In this document: in pieces, positions 1 through 8,175 of the stretch | How the letters are laid out: each line of letters opens with the position of its first letter | How positions within the stretch are numbered: position 1 is the first letter of the stretch | Source of the DNA: Chromatiaceae bacterium | GTDB taxonomy: Bacteria; Pseudomonadota; Gammaproteobacteria; Chromatiales; Chromatiaceae | Assembly (NCBI GenBank): GCA_026984455.1 | Contig: JALSSC010000066.1 | Location: 1-36,227 of the forward strand | DNA: 36,227 bases | Direction: 5' to 3' | Translations under genes and position numbers: made by a program | The notes under the pieces: generated by a model | What the model was told of the DNA's origin: nothing | Seen by the model: only the letters and a program-made list of their open reading frames with translations | The model's database searches: none

Positions 1-215
1 TAAGCAATTGAAAAAAAGGAACCGGGACGTCGCTTTTTCCGGATCAGTGGGGGCAAGGGCCCAGGAAAGGGTTTTATCAACCTCTCGTCACAAGGGGGAC
101 GGACCCGCCTGTGAGGCCGGAACTCCACCCAAGGCGGAGATACAGGGCAGGCCGTGCCCAACGCCGCCTTTGGACAGACCAGCGAAGAGTCCGTCCTTCT
201 CCGGGACCCCTGCCC

Positions 216-989
216 TCAGGCCCCGCACCGCCCGGCACCCAGCAGGGCCTCCACCCGGGCCAGGTCGTCGCGTGTGTCCACCCCCGGCCCCGGCGCCTCC
301 ACCGCCCGGCTCACGTGAATGCGTTCGCCGTGCCAGAGCACCCGCAACTGCTCCAGGGATTCGGCCAGTTCGAGGGGGGCCGGGCTCCAGTTCACGTAGC
401 GGCGCAGGAATCCCGCACGGTAGGCATAGATGCCGAGGTGACGCCGGAAATCGGTGTGCTTGGGCAACGGCAGGTCGCCTTCCAGAAACTCGTCGCGGTG
501 CCAGGGGATGGGCGCGCGCGAGAAATACAGGGCATAGCCCTCGGCGTCGGTGACCACCTTGACCACATCTGGATCGAACAGATCGGCGCGCTCCCTGATC
601 GGCTCCGCCAGGGTGGTCATGGCCGCCCCACTGTGCTCGGCGAGATCCTCGGCCACCTGATTGAGCAGGGCCGGCGGCGTACAGGGCTCGTCACCCTGGA
701 GGTTCACCACGATCCGCTCCTCGGGCCAGGCGAGCTGTTCGAGCACCTCGGCGATGCGGTCGCTGCCGCTGCGGTGATGGCCGCCGGTGAGGCACACCCG
801 GGCATCGAAGTCCTCGGCGCATCGCGCCACCCGGGGGTCGTCGGTGGCGATCACCACCTCCTCGGCGGCGCTGGCCACGGCGCGCTCCCACACATGCCGG
901 ATCATGGGCCGGCCGGCGATCTCCAGGAGGGGCTTGCCGGGCAGTCGGGTGGAGCCGTAGCGGGCCGGAATGACGACGCAGAATCCCAT
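216..989 (-). CDS. kdsB: 3-deoxy-manno-octulosonate cytidylyltransferase (CMP-Kdo synthetase)
   Basis: A 257-residue protein of normal family length. It activates Kdo with CTP to give CMP-Kdo for attachment to lipid A in the cytoplasm. The N-terminus carries the nucleotide-binding signature IPARYGSTRLPGKPL, and the centre has NLQGDEP, the metal/sugar-nucleotide site of KdsB. The C-terminus matches the family (HLGIYAYR, LELAESLEQLRVL). Its ATG shares one base with the stop of the upstream Trm112-like gene (TGATG), so translation is probably coupled. It is the last gene of the run lpxK-Trm112-kdsB. I saw no clear terminator in the 215 bases downstream. Confidence 0.97.
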   Translation of the reverse strand: MGFCVVIPARYGSTRLPGKPLLEIAGRPMIRHVWERAVASAAEEVVIATDDPRVARCAEDFDARVCLTGGHHRSGSDRIAEVLEQLAWPEERIVVNLQGDEPCTPPALLNQVAEDLAEHSGAAMTTLAEPIRERADLFDPDVVKVVTDAEGYALYFSRAPIPWHRDEFLEGDLPLPKHTDFRRHLGIYAYRAGFLRRYVNWSPAPLELAESLEQLRVLWHGERIHVSRAVEAPGPGVDTRDDLARVEALLGAGRCGA

Positions 990-1177
990 CAGGCCGGGGC
1001 ATCCTGCGTATCCGCCGGCAATCTGCGCGCCTCGTCCTCCAGCATCACCGGGATACCGTCGCGGATGGGAAAGGCGAGGCGGTCGCGGGGGCAGATCAGC
1101 TCCGCGGCCTCTTTGTCGTAACGGAGTTCACCCTTGCAGAGGGGGCAGACGAGGATATCGAGGAGTTTCTTATCCAT
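989..1177 (-). CDS. Trm112-like small zinc-ribbon protein (YcaR family)
   Basis: A 62-residue protein starting [18 protein letters not shown]. The first CxxC (CPLC) is followed later by a single Cys-Pro ([11 protein letters not shown]), the pattern of bacterial YcaR/Trm112-like proteins, which have a reduced zinc knuckle. The precise role in bacteria is not established. In many gammaproteobacteria it sits between lpxK and kdsB exactly as here. The start overlaps the end of lpxK by 8 bases and its stop overlaps the kdsB ATG. A longer in-frame extension to 1294 is antisense-like sequence inside lpxK and was not used. Confidence 0.9.
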   Translation of the reverse strand: MDKKLLDILVCPLCKGELRYDKEAAELICPRDRLAFPIRDGIPVMLEDEARRLPADTQDAPA

Positions 1178-2150
1178 GGCTCGGGAGGGTGTCGAAAAAG
1201 GTGTCGATTCGATGCACGAAGGCCTGCTCCGGCACCGCCTGGGCGGGAACATACCACATATCGGCGCCGCCGAAGGGCTCGCATTTGACCGCATCCTTGG
1301 CCGTCATCAACAGGGGGCGCCCGGAGAAGGGGGCCAGGTCGGCGGCGGAGAAGGGATGATGGTCCGGAAAGGCGTGGGTCTCGCAGTCCAGGCCGGCGGC
1401 GGCCAGGGCCGTGAAGAAGCGTTGCGGGTGGCCGATCCCGGCCATGGCCAGGGGCCGCCTCGGAATGAAGGAGGTCAGGGGCCGTCTGTCCCCGGGATCG
1501 GTCAGGGACACCGCCTCGCCCAGCCGCAGGTACATGGTGAATTCGCCGGCCGCGGGCCGGCCGTTGGCCACCACCAGATCCACCTCGGCCAGGCGGCGCG
1601 GGGGTTCGCGCAGGGGCCCGGCCGGCAGACAGAGGCCGTTTCCCAGGCGCCTCTCACCGTCCACCACGGCGATCTCCAGGTCGCGTTCCAGGGCGTAGTG
1701 TTGCAGGCCGTCGTCCGAGATCAGGAGATCACACGCGTCGCCGAGCAGACGCCCCGCGGCCACCCGGTCAGGCCCCACCACCACCGGGACCCCGGTGGTC
1801 CGGGACAACAGCAGGGGCTCGTCGCCCACCTCCCGCGCCCGGTCCCCGGGCGAGACCCGCCGTGGCCAATGCCGGGAACGCCCGCCGTAGCCGCGCGCCA
1901 GGATCCCCGGGCGCAGTCCCCGCGCCCGCGCGTGTTGGGCGAGCCAGGCGACCAGGGGGGTCTTGCCGGTCCCGCCCACACTCAGGTTGCCCACCACGAT
2001 CACCGGCCGCGGCAGGCGCTGACGTCGGAACAGGCCGTGCCCATAGGCCCGGCGCCTCAGCGCCACCGCGGCGCAGAACAGGGCCGAGAATGGCCACAGC
2101 GCCCAGGTCGGGGCGCCGCGCCGCGCCCAGACCCCCTCCATCCGGATCAC
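1170..2150 (-). CDS. lpxK: tetraacyldisaccharide 4'-kinase
   Basis: A 326-residue inner-membrane-associated kinase that phosphorylates the 4' position of the lipid A disaccharide. A hydrophobic N-terminal segment (about residues 17-32) is followed by the P-loop [11 protein letters not shown] (residues 54-64), then ARGYGG and [11 protein letters not shown], all typical of LpxK. The C-terminal [12 protein letters not shown] and [10 protein letters not shown] motifs are also present. The start codon overlaps the exbD stop by 4 bases. An internal ATG at codon 4 is an alternative start. The LpxK-KdsB pairing shows that this operon end serves lipopolysaccharide inner-core assembly. Confidence 0.97.
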   Translation of the reverse strand: MIRMEGVWARRGAPTWALWPFSALFCAAVALRRRAYGHGLFRRQRLPRPVIVVGNLSVGGTGKTPLVAWLAQHARARGLRPGILARGYGGRSRHWPRRVSPGDRAREVGDEPLLLSRTTGVPVVVGPDRVAAGRLLGDACDLLISDDGLQHYALERDLEIAVVDGERRLGNGLCLPAGPLREPPRRLAEVDLVVANGRPAAGEFTMYLRLGEAVSLTDPGDRRPLTSFIPRRPLAMAGIGHPQRFFTALAAAGLDCETHAFPDHHPFSAADLAPFSGRPLLMTAKDAVKCEPFGGADMWYVPAQAVPEQAFVHRIDTFFDTLPSHG

Positions 2151-2578
2151 TCCCCGGTGGCCCCGCGGGAGGTGGCGAACAGGATCTGGTCCAGCCCCAC
2201 CCGGCCGGCGGCGTCCATGGCGGTGATCACCGCCTGATGGGGGGTGCGCGCATCGGCGGCGATCACCAACCGCGGGGGGGCGCCTTTCTTGTGGGCGCGC
2301 CGCAAGGCCCGCTCCAAGGTCTCGCGTGAGCGGTTCACCAGTTCCTTGCGATTCACGTAATAGTTGCCTTGGGCATCGATCTCGATCTCCACGGCCTGCG
2401 GCTGGCGTTCCTCGCTCTCGCCCCCCCCCTGCGGCAACTCCACGCGGATGTCGGAGTAGCGGTTGAAGGTGGTGGACACCATGAAGAAGATCAACAACAG
2501 GAAGACCACGTCGATCAAGGGGGTGAGGTTCACGTCCACCCGCGGCCGCCGCCGCGGCCGCAGTCGCGTCTCGCTCAT
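2147..2578 (-). CDS. exbD: ExbD/TolR family biopolymer transport protein
   Basis: A 143-residue protein with one N-terminal membrane segment preceded by a basic stretch (RPRRRPRVDVNLTPLIDV). The conserved membrane aspartate is D23 (PLIDVVFLLLIFF). The periplasmic domain ends with ADARTPHQAVITAMDAAGRVG, as in ExbD. It forms the proton channel with ExbB that energises outer-membrane processes. The ATG overlaps the exbB stop (ATGA), and the stop overlaps the lpxK start. No tonB is visible in this window. exbB-exbD between comEC and lpxK is a common gammaproteobacterial order, and the real partner protein is not known from sequence. Confidence 0.95.
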   Translation of the reverse strand: MSETRLRPRRRPRVDVNLTPLIDVVFLLLIFFMVSTTFNRYSDIRVELPQGGGESEERQPQAVEIEIDAQGNYYVNRKELVNRSRETLERALRRAHKKGAPPRLVIAADARTPHQAVITAMDAAGRVGLDQILFATSRGATGE

Positions 2579-3192
2579 ATCTCGTCCTCCCGCTGGCCCT
2601 CGATCACGTCCACCAGATGCAGGGCCATCTCCTCCATGGAGATGGCCAGGCGGTCCACCCGCCCTTCCAGGTAACGGTGGAAGATCAAGGTGGGAATGGC
2701 CACGGAAAGGCCGGCGGCCGTGGTCAGCAAGGCCTCGGAGATGCCCCCGGCGAGGACCTCGGGATCGCCCACGCCGGCGCTGGTGATGACCGTGAAGACC
2801 TTGATCATGCCGATCACCGTGCCCAGTAGGCCGAGCAGCGGACTCACCGCGGCGATGGTGCCAAGGGAATTGAGGTAGCGGTCGAGATCGGCCACCACCT
2901 TGTGCCCGGTCTCGCCGATGGCCTCCTTCATCACCTCGCGCCCGTGATGGCGGTTGACCAGGGCCGCGGCCAGGATGCAGCCCAGGGGGGATGCCGTCCT
3001 GAGGTGTTGCAGGCGCTCGTCGGTGAGCTGCCCGGCCCGGTGCCACTGCCACACCCGCGACACCAGATCCGGCGGCATCACCCGGCGGCTACGCAGGGTC
3101 CAGAGACGCTCCAGGACGATGGCCATGGCGACGATCGAGCAGGCGATGATGGGCCACATCAGGAGGCCCCCGGATTCGATCAGATCCAGCAT
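2575..3192 (-). CDS. exbB: ExbB/TolQ/MotA family proton channel protein
   Basis: A 205-residue inner-membrane protein with three membrane segments: near residues 10-30, then two in the second half in the family core (SLGTIAAVSPLLGLLGTVIG and ISEALLTTAAGLSVAIPTLI). Together with ExbD it uses the proton motive force to drive an energy-transducing partner. The start has a GAGGA ribosome-binding site about 8 bases upstream. Only 30 bases separate it from comEC. The length is close to short lpxK-linked ExbB proteins and shorter than the 240-residue TonB-linked form. Confidence 0.95.
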   Translation of the reverse strand: MLDLIESGGLLMWPIIACSIVAMAIVLERLWTLRSRRVMPPDLVSRVWQWHRAGQLTDERLQHLRTASPLGCILAAALVNRHHGREVMKEAIGETGHKVVADLDRYLNSLGTIAAVSPLLGLLGTVIGMIKVFTVITSAGVGDPEVLAGGISEALLTTAAGLSVAIPTLIFHRYLEGRVDRLAISMEEMALHLVDVIEGQREDEI

Positions 3193-3222
3193 GGCTCAGT
3201 TCCTCGGGGTTTGCGCGGGCGG

Positions 3223-5553
3223 TCAATCATACTTCATGGGGCGGTGGGTCCAATAGCGGGCCGCCCGTTCCCGCCAGGCCGCCAAGGGCGAGTGCATGTC
3301 CCCCGGACCGAAGCGCATGTGCAGGGCCCCGCCCGAGACGGTATCGGCGGTACGGGCGTGGACGGCATGTACCCGTGCCACCACCTGCGGCCGCGGAAAG
3401 CCCCAGTGGTTACGATAACCGGCCGCGAACCAGACCCATTCCGGCCGCACCCGGGCCAACAGGGGGGCGCCCGTGGAGGTGGCGCTGCCGTGATGGCCGG
3501 CCACCCACAGGGTGGCCGCGAGGCGGTCCTTCCAGCGTCGGGCCAGCCACGCCTCCGCCTCGCGCCCGGCGTCGCCGGTGAGCAATACCGCACCGCCACG
3601 GCCGGCCACCCGCAGCACGCAGGAGCTGTCGTTGCCCCGGTCGAGCACCGGCGGGCCCAGGATCTCGAAGCGCACCCCGTCCCAGTCCCAGGCCTGCCCC
3701 GGCCGACAGGCCTCCACCCTCAGGCCCCGGCCGATCCGTGCCGGCTCACCGCTCAACACCCGGCCGAGGGAGACCCGGCCCACCAGGCCGGCCAGTCCCC
3801 CCGCGTGGTCGTTGTCGGCATGACTCAGGATCAGGGTGTCCACCCGGCTCAGGCCCAGGCGGGCGAGAAAAGGGCGAACGACGGCATCGCCCGTGTTGAA
3901 ACCGCTGGGGAAACGCGGCCCGGTATCGTAGACCAGGCAATGCCCTCGGGTCCGGACCACCGCGGCCAGGCCCTGGCCCACGTCGAGCAGGGTGAAGTCG
4001 AAGGCCCCGGGCGGCGGTCCCGCGGGCCGCAGGAGCCACAGGGGGGCGCACAACAGGACCCCCAGGGGACGCCCGGGCAGCCCGGCCGGGGCCAGCAACA
4101 CAGCGACGCCCAGCGTTGCCAGGCCCAGGCTCCAGGGCGGCGGCGCCGGCGGACTCCAGGCCGCCCAGGGGTGCGCGGCGAGCCCCTCCAGGGCGGCCAG
4201 GCCCTGCTCCAGGATCCAGGCGGGGAGGTCCAGGGCACCCGCCCAAAGGCCGCTGAGGGCGACCAGGGAGGCCCCCAGGATCAGCGGCAGGAGCAACCCG
4301 AACAGGGGCACGGCCACCAGGTTCACCAGCGGGGCCACCACGGAGACGCGGCCGAACAGCCCCAGCAGGGGCGGCGCCAGGCCGAGGGCCACGGCCCCCT
4401 GGGCGCGCCCCAGGCAGCGGACCCCGCGGCCGCACCCCGGCCGCGCCCCCAGGGCCCAGAGCAGGGCCGCCACCGCCCCGAAGGAGAGCCAGAACCCCGC
4501 GGCGGTCACCGCCAGGGGGTCCCACGCGACCACCGCGAAGGCGGCCAGGGCGAAGACCTGCACGGGGCGGAGGGCGCGCCCCAGGACCACGGCCAGGAGC
4601 ACCGCCGTGGTCATGGCCAGGGCGCGTTGGGTGGAGATGGCGAAACCCGCCAGCGCCGCATAGCCCAGGGCCGCGGCCATGCCCGCCAGCGCCCCCGCGC
4701 GGGGCGCCGCGAGACGCCGTAGCAGGCGCGGGCTGAGCCGCCAGACCCGCTCCACCAGAAGGAAGCCCAGCGCCGCCAGGATCCCTACGTGCAGGCCCGA
4801 GATGGCGAACAGGTGATTGACCCCGGTGCGGGTGAGGGTCTCCCAGGTCTCCCGCGCGATCGCCGAACGGTCGCCGAGAACGAGGGCGAGCAAGGGCCCC
4901 AGGGCGGGGCGTTCGCCGATGAGGGCCCGTAACCGCTCGCGCAGACGGAAGCGGATCCGGTCCAGGGCCCGGGTCCGGTCCCAACCGGGGAGGCGGCGTG
5001 CCGCGCGTGGGTGACGCACGTAGCCGGTGGCCTGGATGCCCGCGCGAAACAGCCAGCCCTCGTAGTCGAACGCCCCGGGGTCGGCGAACCCGTGCGGGGC
5101 CTTGAGGCGCACCCGCAGACGCCAGCGGTCTCCGGGGACCAGGGGCGGCGCTCCCCGGTTCCAATTCAACCGGACCCGCCCATGGAATCCCTGTGCTCCG
5201 TCCGCATCCACCTGGAACAGGAATCGACGGCCGCGAGGACGGGTCTCGGGGAGACCCACCAGGGTGCCCTCCAGGGTCAGGTCCCGTCCTTCCAGGGCCG
5301 CCGGCAGGGCCTGATCGAGCCGTTCCCCGGCCCGCCAGTCGGCCCAGGCGATGCCCACGACCAGGGCGAGGAACAGGCCACCGAGGCGCGGCCGGTAACG
5401 CAGCGCCCCTCCCGCCAACACCACCAGCAACAGCGGAAACCACAGCGGCGGCAGCCGCGGCTGCCATTGGAGCACACAGACGCCCGCCACGAAGGCCGCC
5501 ACCGCCCAAGGAAACGGGGGAAGAGACCGGGGCGCGCCTGTCTGCCATTCCAT
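3223..5553 (-). CDS. comEC: ComEC/Rec2 family DNA internalisation protein
   Basis: A 776-residue multi-spanning inner-membrane protein expected to pass single-stranded DNA into the cytoplasm during natural transformation. It has an N-terminal hydrophobic region with a soluble OB-like part (about 60-200), a central competence domain with many membrane segments containing TRTGVNHLFAISGLHVG, and a C-terminal metallo-beta-lactamase domain with LSHADNDHAGGL and AGHHGSATSTG. The ATG at 5553 (MEWQTGAPRS) gives the family's usual beginning. The open frame runs further upstream, but there it is a shadow of the MerT-like gene. No good ribosome-binding site is visible, so the start is moderately certain. 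Other competence genes are not in the window. Confidence 0.93.
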   Translation of the reverse strand: MEWQTGAPRSLPPFPWAVAAFVAGVCVLQWQPRLPPLWFPLLLVVLAGGALRYRPRLGGLFLALVVGIAWADWRAGERLDQALPAALEGRDLTLEGTLVGLPETRPRGRRFLFQVDADGAQGFHGRVRLNWNRGAPPLVPGDRWRLRVRLKAPHGFADPGAFDYEGWLFRAGIQATGYVRHPRAARRLPGWDRTRALDRIRFRLRERLRALIGERPALGPLLALVLGDRSAIARETWETLTRTGVNHLFAISGLHVGILAALGFLLVERVWRLSPRLLRRLAAPRAGALAGMAAALGYAALAGFAISTQRALAMTTAVLLAVVLGRALRPVQVFALAAFAVVAWDPLAVTAAGFWLSFGAVAALLWALGARPGCGRGVRCLGRAQGAVALGLAPPLLGLFGRVSVVAPLVNLVAVPLFGLLLPLILGASLVALSGLWAGALDLPAWILEQGLAALEGLAAHPWAAWSPPAPPPWSLGLATLGVAVLLAPAGLPGRPLGVLLCAPLWLLRPAGPPPGAFDFTLLDVGQGLAAVVRTRGHCLVYDTGPRFPSGFNTGDAVVRPFLARLGLSRVDTLILSHADNDHAGGLAGLVGRVSLGRVLSGEPARIGRGLRVEACRPGQAWDWDGVRFEILGPPVLDRGNDSSCVLRVAGRGGAVLLTGDAGREAEAWLARRWKDRLAATLWVAGHHGSATSTGAPLLARVRPEWVWFAAGYRNHWGFPRPQVVARVHAVHARTADTVSGGALHMRFGPGDMHSPLAAWRERAARYWTHRPMKYD

Positions 5554-5651
5554 GGCCGGGAGGTTAGCGCGCGAGAAGACATCCCGCCAGGCCGCCTGGG
5601 GCCCCGCGACCAGGGGCGAGGGGCCTCCCCGCCCTGGCATCGGCCGGGACC

Positions 5652-6062
5652 TCAGCCGCCCAACCAGCGGCGCAGGGGCAGCGCCAGGTAGGCGGCGAAG
5701 AAACCGAGGCCCCAGATCGCCACCGACACCCGGTGGATCCGCCGGTTCCAGACCATGGCGCGGTCGCAGGCCCGGCCCCGTTCCGTGTCGGCGGGGCAGG
5801 CCCGGTCCGGACGGTACAGGGCCCAGCCGGCCAGGATCAGCATCACCGCGGAAAAGGCGAAGATCCAGACCTTGTGCCGGCTGAGGTCGATGAGGAAGGG
5901 CAGGCTGCTGGTCAGGGCCGCCAGCGTGGCGCCCAGGCCCAGCGAGACCAGGACGATGGGCAGGGCACAGCACAACAGCGTGCCGGTGGTGGTGAACAGG
6001 GCCAGCCAGGTCAGGCCTTGGCGGCGCCTCACGGCGGACCTCTCGCGGGTGCTCGTTGTCAT
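5652..6062 (-). CDS. MerT-like small membrane metal-transport protein
   Basis: A 136-residue protein with three predicted membrane helices (about residues 17-50, 64-82 and 108-128). Vicinal cysteines C31-C32 lie in helix 1 (TLLCCALPIVLVSLGLGA), and a cysteine pair C89/C99 sits in the loop after YRPDRA. This is the arrangement of mercuric transporter MerT (CC in helix 1, a Cys pair after YRPA in the loop). Identity looks modest, so the metal is uncertain. A strong AAGGAGG site precedes the ATG. It lies 46 bases after the frameshifted outer-membrane gene and downstream of a MerR-type promoter, which supports a heavy-metal role. No MerP, MerA or MerR is present. Confidence 0.7.
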   Translation of the reverse strand: MTTSTRERSAVRRRQGLTWLALFTTTGTLLCCALPIVLVSLGLGATLAALTSSLPFLIDLSRHKVWIFAFSAVMLILAGWALYRPDRACPADTERGRACDRAMVWNRRIHRVSVAIWGLGFFAAYLALPLRRWLGG

Positions 6063-6108
6063 GCCCCCTCCTTCGCCGGGGCCCCTGCAAGGGCTACGAA
6101 AACGGCCT

Positions 6109-6932
6109 TCACAGATGCCATTCGAGAATCAGCCGCAGCCGGTAGTCCGCATCCGGCCGGTCGCCGTTGCGCTCGGTGTAGACCGGGATCTGCACGCCCG
6201 CCTTGACGGCGAAATTGCGCAGGGTCCAGAAGAGCCCGGGAGAGACGAACCACTGCGTGCCCCCCGTGGCGGCCAGGTCCTGCCCGTGCAGACGCGCCTT
6301 CTGCTGAATCTCTCCATTGAGTTCCAAAAGCCAGACCGTATCCGGTTCCAGGTAGCCGCCCGGCCTGGGCCGGATGCCGCCCGCCAGATCCAGGCGCAGG
6401 ATGTCGCCCCGGTCCACACCGGCCCGACCGGCACCATTGTAGCGGTAGCGCACACTGGCCCAGCGGTACCATTTACGCGACTCGTAGCCCCAGGTGAGGC
6501 CCAGGATGGCGTCGGCCGTGCCCTTGCCCAGGGGCGGCGAGGTGGCGGCATCGGCGCTGTCGGTGACGACCTTCAGCGCCAGGGCCGCCGATTCCTGGAG
6601 GCCCAGGGCGTCCCGCCGCCAGAAACGGTACTTGGTGAACAAGGCCACGTCCCCGAGCCCTCGGCTGCGGTCGGCGCCGTCCTCCTTGCGCCTCCAGGGC
6701 AGGTCCACGCCCACCGCCCAGTCACCGGTCAGGCCATAGGTCAGCTCCAGGGCCAGTTCCTGTTCCTTCTCGTCGCCGGCCTTTTCCGCCGCGGTCTCGA
6801 GCGCGATCTCCACGCCCCCTGATAGACCACGTGGGGCCCGATCCCGAAGACGGGATCGTGGGCCGGCGCCGGCAGGGACAGGGATCCACTCAGCAGCGCC
6901 ACGATCCAGCGGAATCTTCGTGAATGATGCAT
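6109..6932 (-). pseudogene. outer-membrane beta-barrel protein, frameshifted
   Basis: Two frames together make one protein. Codons from the ATG at 6932 encode a signal peptide (MHHSRRFRWIVALLSGSLSL, then PAPAHDPVFGIGPHVVYQG). The rest continues in the other frame from GVEIALETAAEK to LRLILEWHL at 6109. The shift falls in the C5 run at 6815-6819 (G5 in the gene); one more base would restore a GG pair and a continuous reading of about 274 residues. The body has alternating barrel strands (LALELTYGLTGDWAVGVDL, LGDVALFTKYRFWRRD) and looks like the uncharacterised PF13557-type outer-membrane family. It is the first gene behind the MerR-type promoter, next to a MerT-like gene. This could be true decay, a switchable tract or a sequence error. 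Confidence 0.75.
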
Positions 6933-7369
6933 GGTTGTCGGCCTCGTCTCGTCCCGGGGACAAAGGGCCGCCCGCGCCGTTGTTCACACCCGGAAGCGCA
7001 CATGTGGCTGCCGCTCAGCGGCGGCGCGGGGTGCATCCGCTGTGGCGGAAATGGACGACCGTGGCGAGAGCCTAGATCCTGGAGTCGACTCCAGGTCAAC
7101 CCCTGTTTCCGTTTCTGTCGCAGGGTGTTGAAAAGGTCCTTCCTTGATCCGGGGTGCGGGAGAGGCCCCCGAAGAGCCACATCTCCGCGTGTGACGGGTA
7201 TACTCTAGGCGTGGCCGGGAGCGTGGTGGGCCCCGTCCAGGATGCTCAATGCCCGGGGGCGTCGCGAGGACCGGCCCACAGGACGACCAGGGCCTCGTGC
7301 CATGCCGGTCCGCGAGGTACGCCCCCCTCGAAACAGCGCAAAAGCCACAGTCGAGTCTATTGAAATTCC
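6933..7369. other. intergenic region between divergent genes
   Basis: 437 bases without a convincing gene. The only clear element is the MerR-type promoter at 7069-7099. The leader 6933-7068 has short open frames but no recognisable protein such as MerP, and no MerR gene is present. A TATACT at about 7199-7204 could be a -10 for the plus-strand DUF2062 gene, but no matching -35 is evident. Confidence 0.6.
7069..7099 (-). promoter_or_regulatory. MerR-family regulated promoter with operator dyad
   Basis: On the minus strand the -35 TTGACC (7094-7099) and the -10 TAGGCT (7069-7074) are separated by exactly 19 bp, the over-long spacer typical of MerR-family promoters. The spacer region holds the perfect 18-bp palindrome CCTGGAGTCGACTCCAGG (7078-7095). 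Transcription would run into the outer-membrane and MerT-like genes, leaving a leader of about 130 bases. The dyad resembles those of PbrR/CadR/ZntR/CueR-type activators, but the inducing metal cannot be read from sequence. Confidence 0.85.
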
Positions 7370-8032
7370 ATGCCCAAGGCCTTCATAAAACGCTACATGC
7401 CGAATCACGAAGAGATCCGCAGGAATCGGCATCTGCGCATCTTCGGCACCCTGCTGCACGACCCCAACCTGTGGCATCTCAACCGCCGTTCGGTGGCCGG
7501 GGCCTTTGCCGTGGGCCTGTTCATGGCCTTCGTACCCACCCCCGGGCAGATGATCCTGGCGGCCGGCGCCGCCATCCTGTTCCGGGTCAACCTGCCCATC
7601 TCGGTGGCCCTGGTATGGCTCACCAACCCGGTCACCATGCCGCCGATCTTCTATTTCGCTTATCTGGTGGGGACCTGGGTGTTGGGCCACCCCGCGGGGC
7701 ATTTCCATTTCGAACCCACCTGGGATTGGCTGATACACAGCCTCAATGGGATCTGGGCGCCCTTCCTGCTCGGCTGTCTCATCTGCGGCGGTGTCTCCGC
7801 CCTGGTGGGCTACATCGGCATCCGCGGCCTTTGGCGCTGGCATGCGGTGCGCCGCTGGCAGGCGCGGGCAAGGCCGAAGATCATCGCTCGCCGCCGTGAC
7901 CGCGGCAATGTCGCCGCAGGCAACCCAGGACGTAATGGCTCAGGGTCGCGGCCACCCCCAGGAACACCAGCCCCGACACGGCCAGACGCGCCGGCGGGGC
8001 AAGCTGGGCGAGATCCAGCATCATCCAAGTGA
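7370..8032 (+). CDS. DUF2062 domain membrane protein
   Basis: A 220-residue protein whose first about 170 residues match the DUF2062 family: short charged N-terminus (IRRNRHLRIFGTLLHDPNLW), then NRRSVAGAFAVGLFMAFVPTPGQM, a membrane segment, and LVWLTNPVTMPPIFYFAYLVG, followed by a further membrane helix near 130-155. The function is unknown. The C-terminal about 50 residues (from RARPKII) are basic and Pro/Gly-rich and coincide with the antisense of the convergent gene at 7881-8111. The natural stop may once have been near 7899, where the next frame has TGA. No strong ribosome-binding site precedes the ATG. Confidence 0.8.
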   Translation: MPKAFIKRYMPNHEEIRRNRHLRIFGTLLHDPNLWHLNRRSVAGAFAVGLFMAFVPTPGQMILAAGAAILFRVNLPISVALVWLTNPVTMPPIFYFAYLVGTWVLGHPAGHFHFEPTWDWLIHSLNGIWAPFLLGCLICGGVSALVGYIGIRGLWRWHAVRRWQARARPKIIARRRDRGNVAAGNPGRNGSGSRPPPGTPAPTRPDAPAGQAGRDPASSK

Positions 8033-8111
8033 TGGAGGCCACCACCAGGCTGAGAAAGGTGGTGAACAGGAACGGCCAAGGCGTGCGCCGGCATTGGCTG
8101 CACAGGTTCAT
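7881..8111 (-). CDS. small CxxC two-helix membrane protein
   Basis: A 76-residue ORF, MNLCSQCRRTPWPFLFTTFL..., with an N-terminal CxxC (C4, C7) and two hydrophobic helices (about residues 14-32 and 42-62), ending in a basic tail. The hydrophobic pattern is far more protein-like than the opposite strand, which is the odd tail of the DUF2062 protein, so I regard it as real. It overlaps that gene tail-to-tail by 152 bases and is divergent from guaD across a 64-base AT-rich gap. I do not recognise a functional family. The Cys pair could bind metal or form a disulfide. Confidence 0.6.
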   Translation of the reverse strand: MNLCSQCRRTPWPFLFTTFLSLVVASITWMMLDLAQLAPPARLAVSGLVFLGVAATLSHYVLGCLRRHCRGHGGER

Positions 8112-8175
8112 GGCGGCATGGGTTCTCTTTCTATTGATTGGTTTTTGATTATACGCTTATGTTTAGAGGGGCAAG

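Noticed and set aside
2902-4722. 606-codon plus-strand ORF
   Set aside because: Antisense shadow of exbB/comEC; Gly/Pro/Gln-rich composition typical of GC-rich opposite-strand frames, with no family features.
6933-7068. MerP- or MerR-like short gene in the leader
   Set aside because: Short frames show no heavy-metal GMTCxxC motif or helix-turn-helix; a ribosome-binding site is lacking.
7190-7205. GACGGGTATA shared with the tip of the 33532-33681 inverted repeat
   Set aside because: Only ten bases match and the flanks do not; probably chance.
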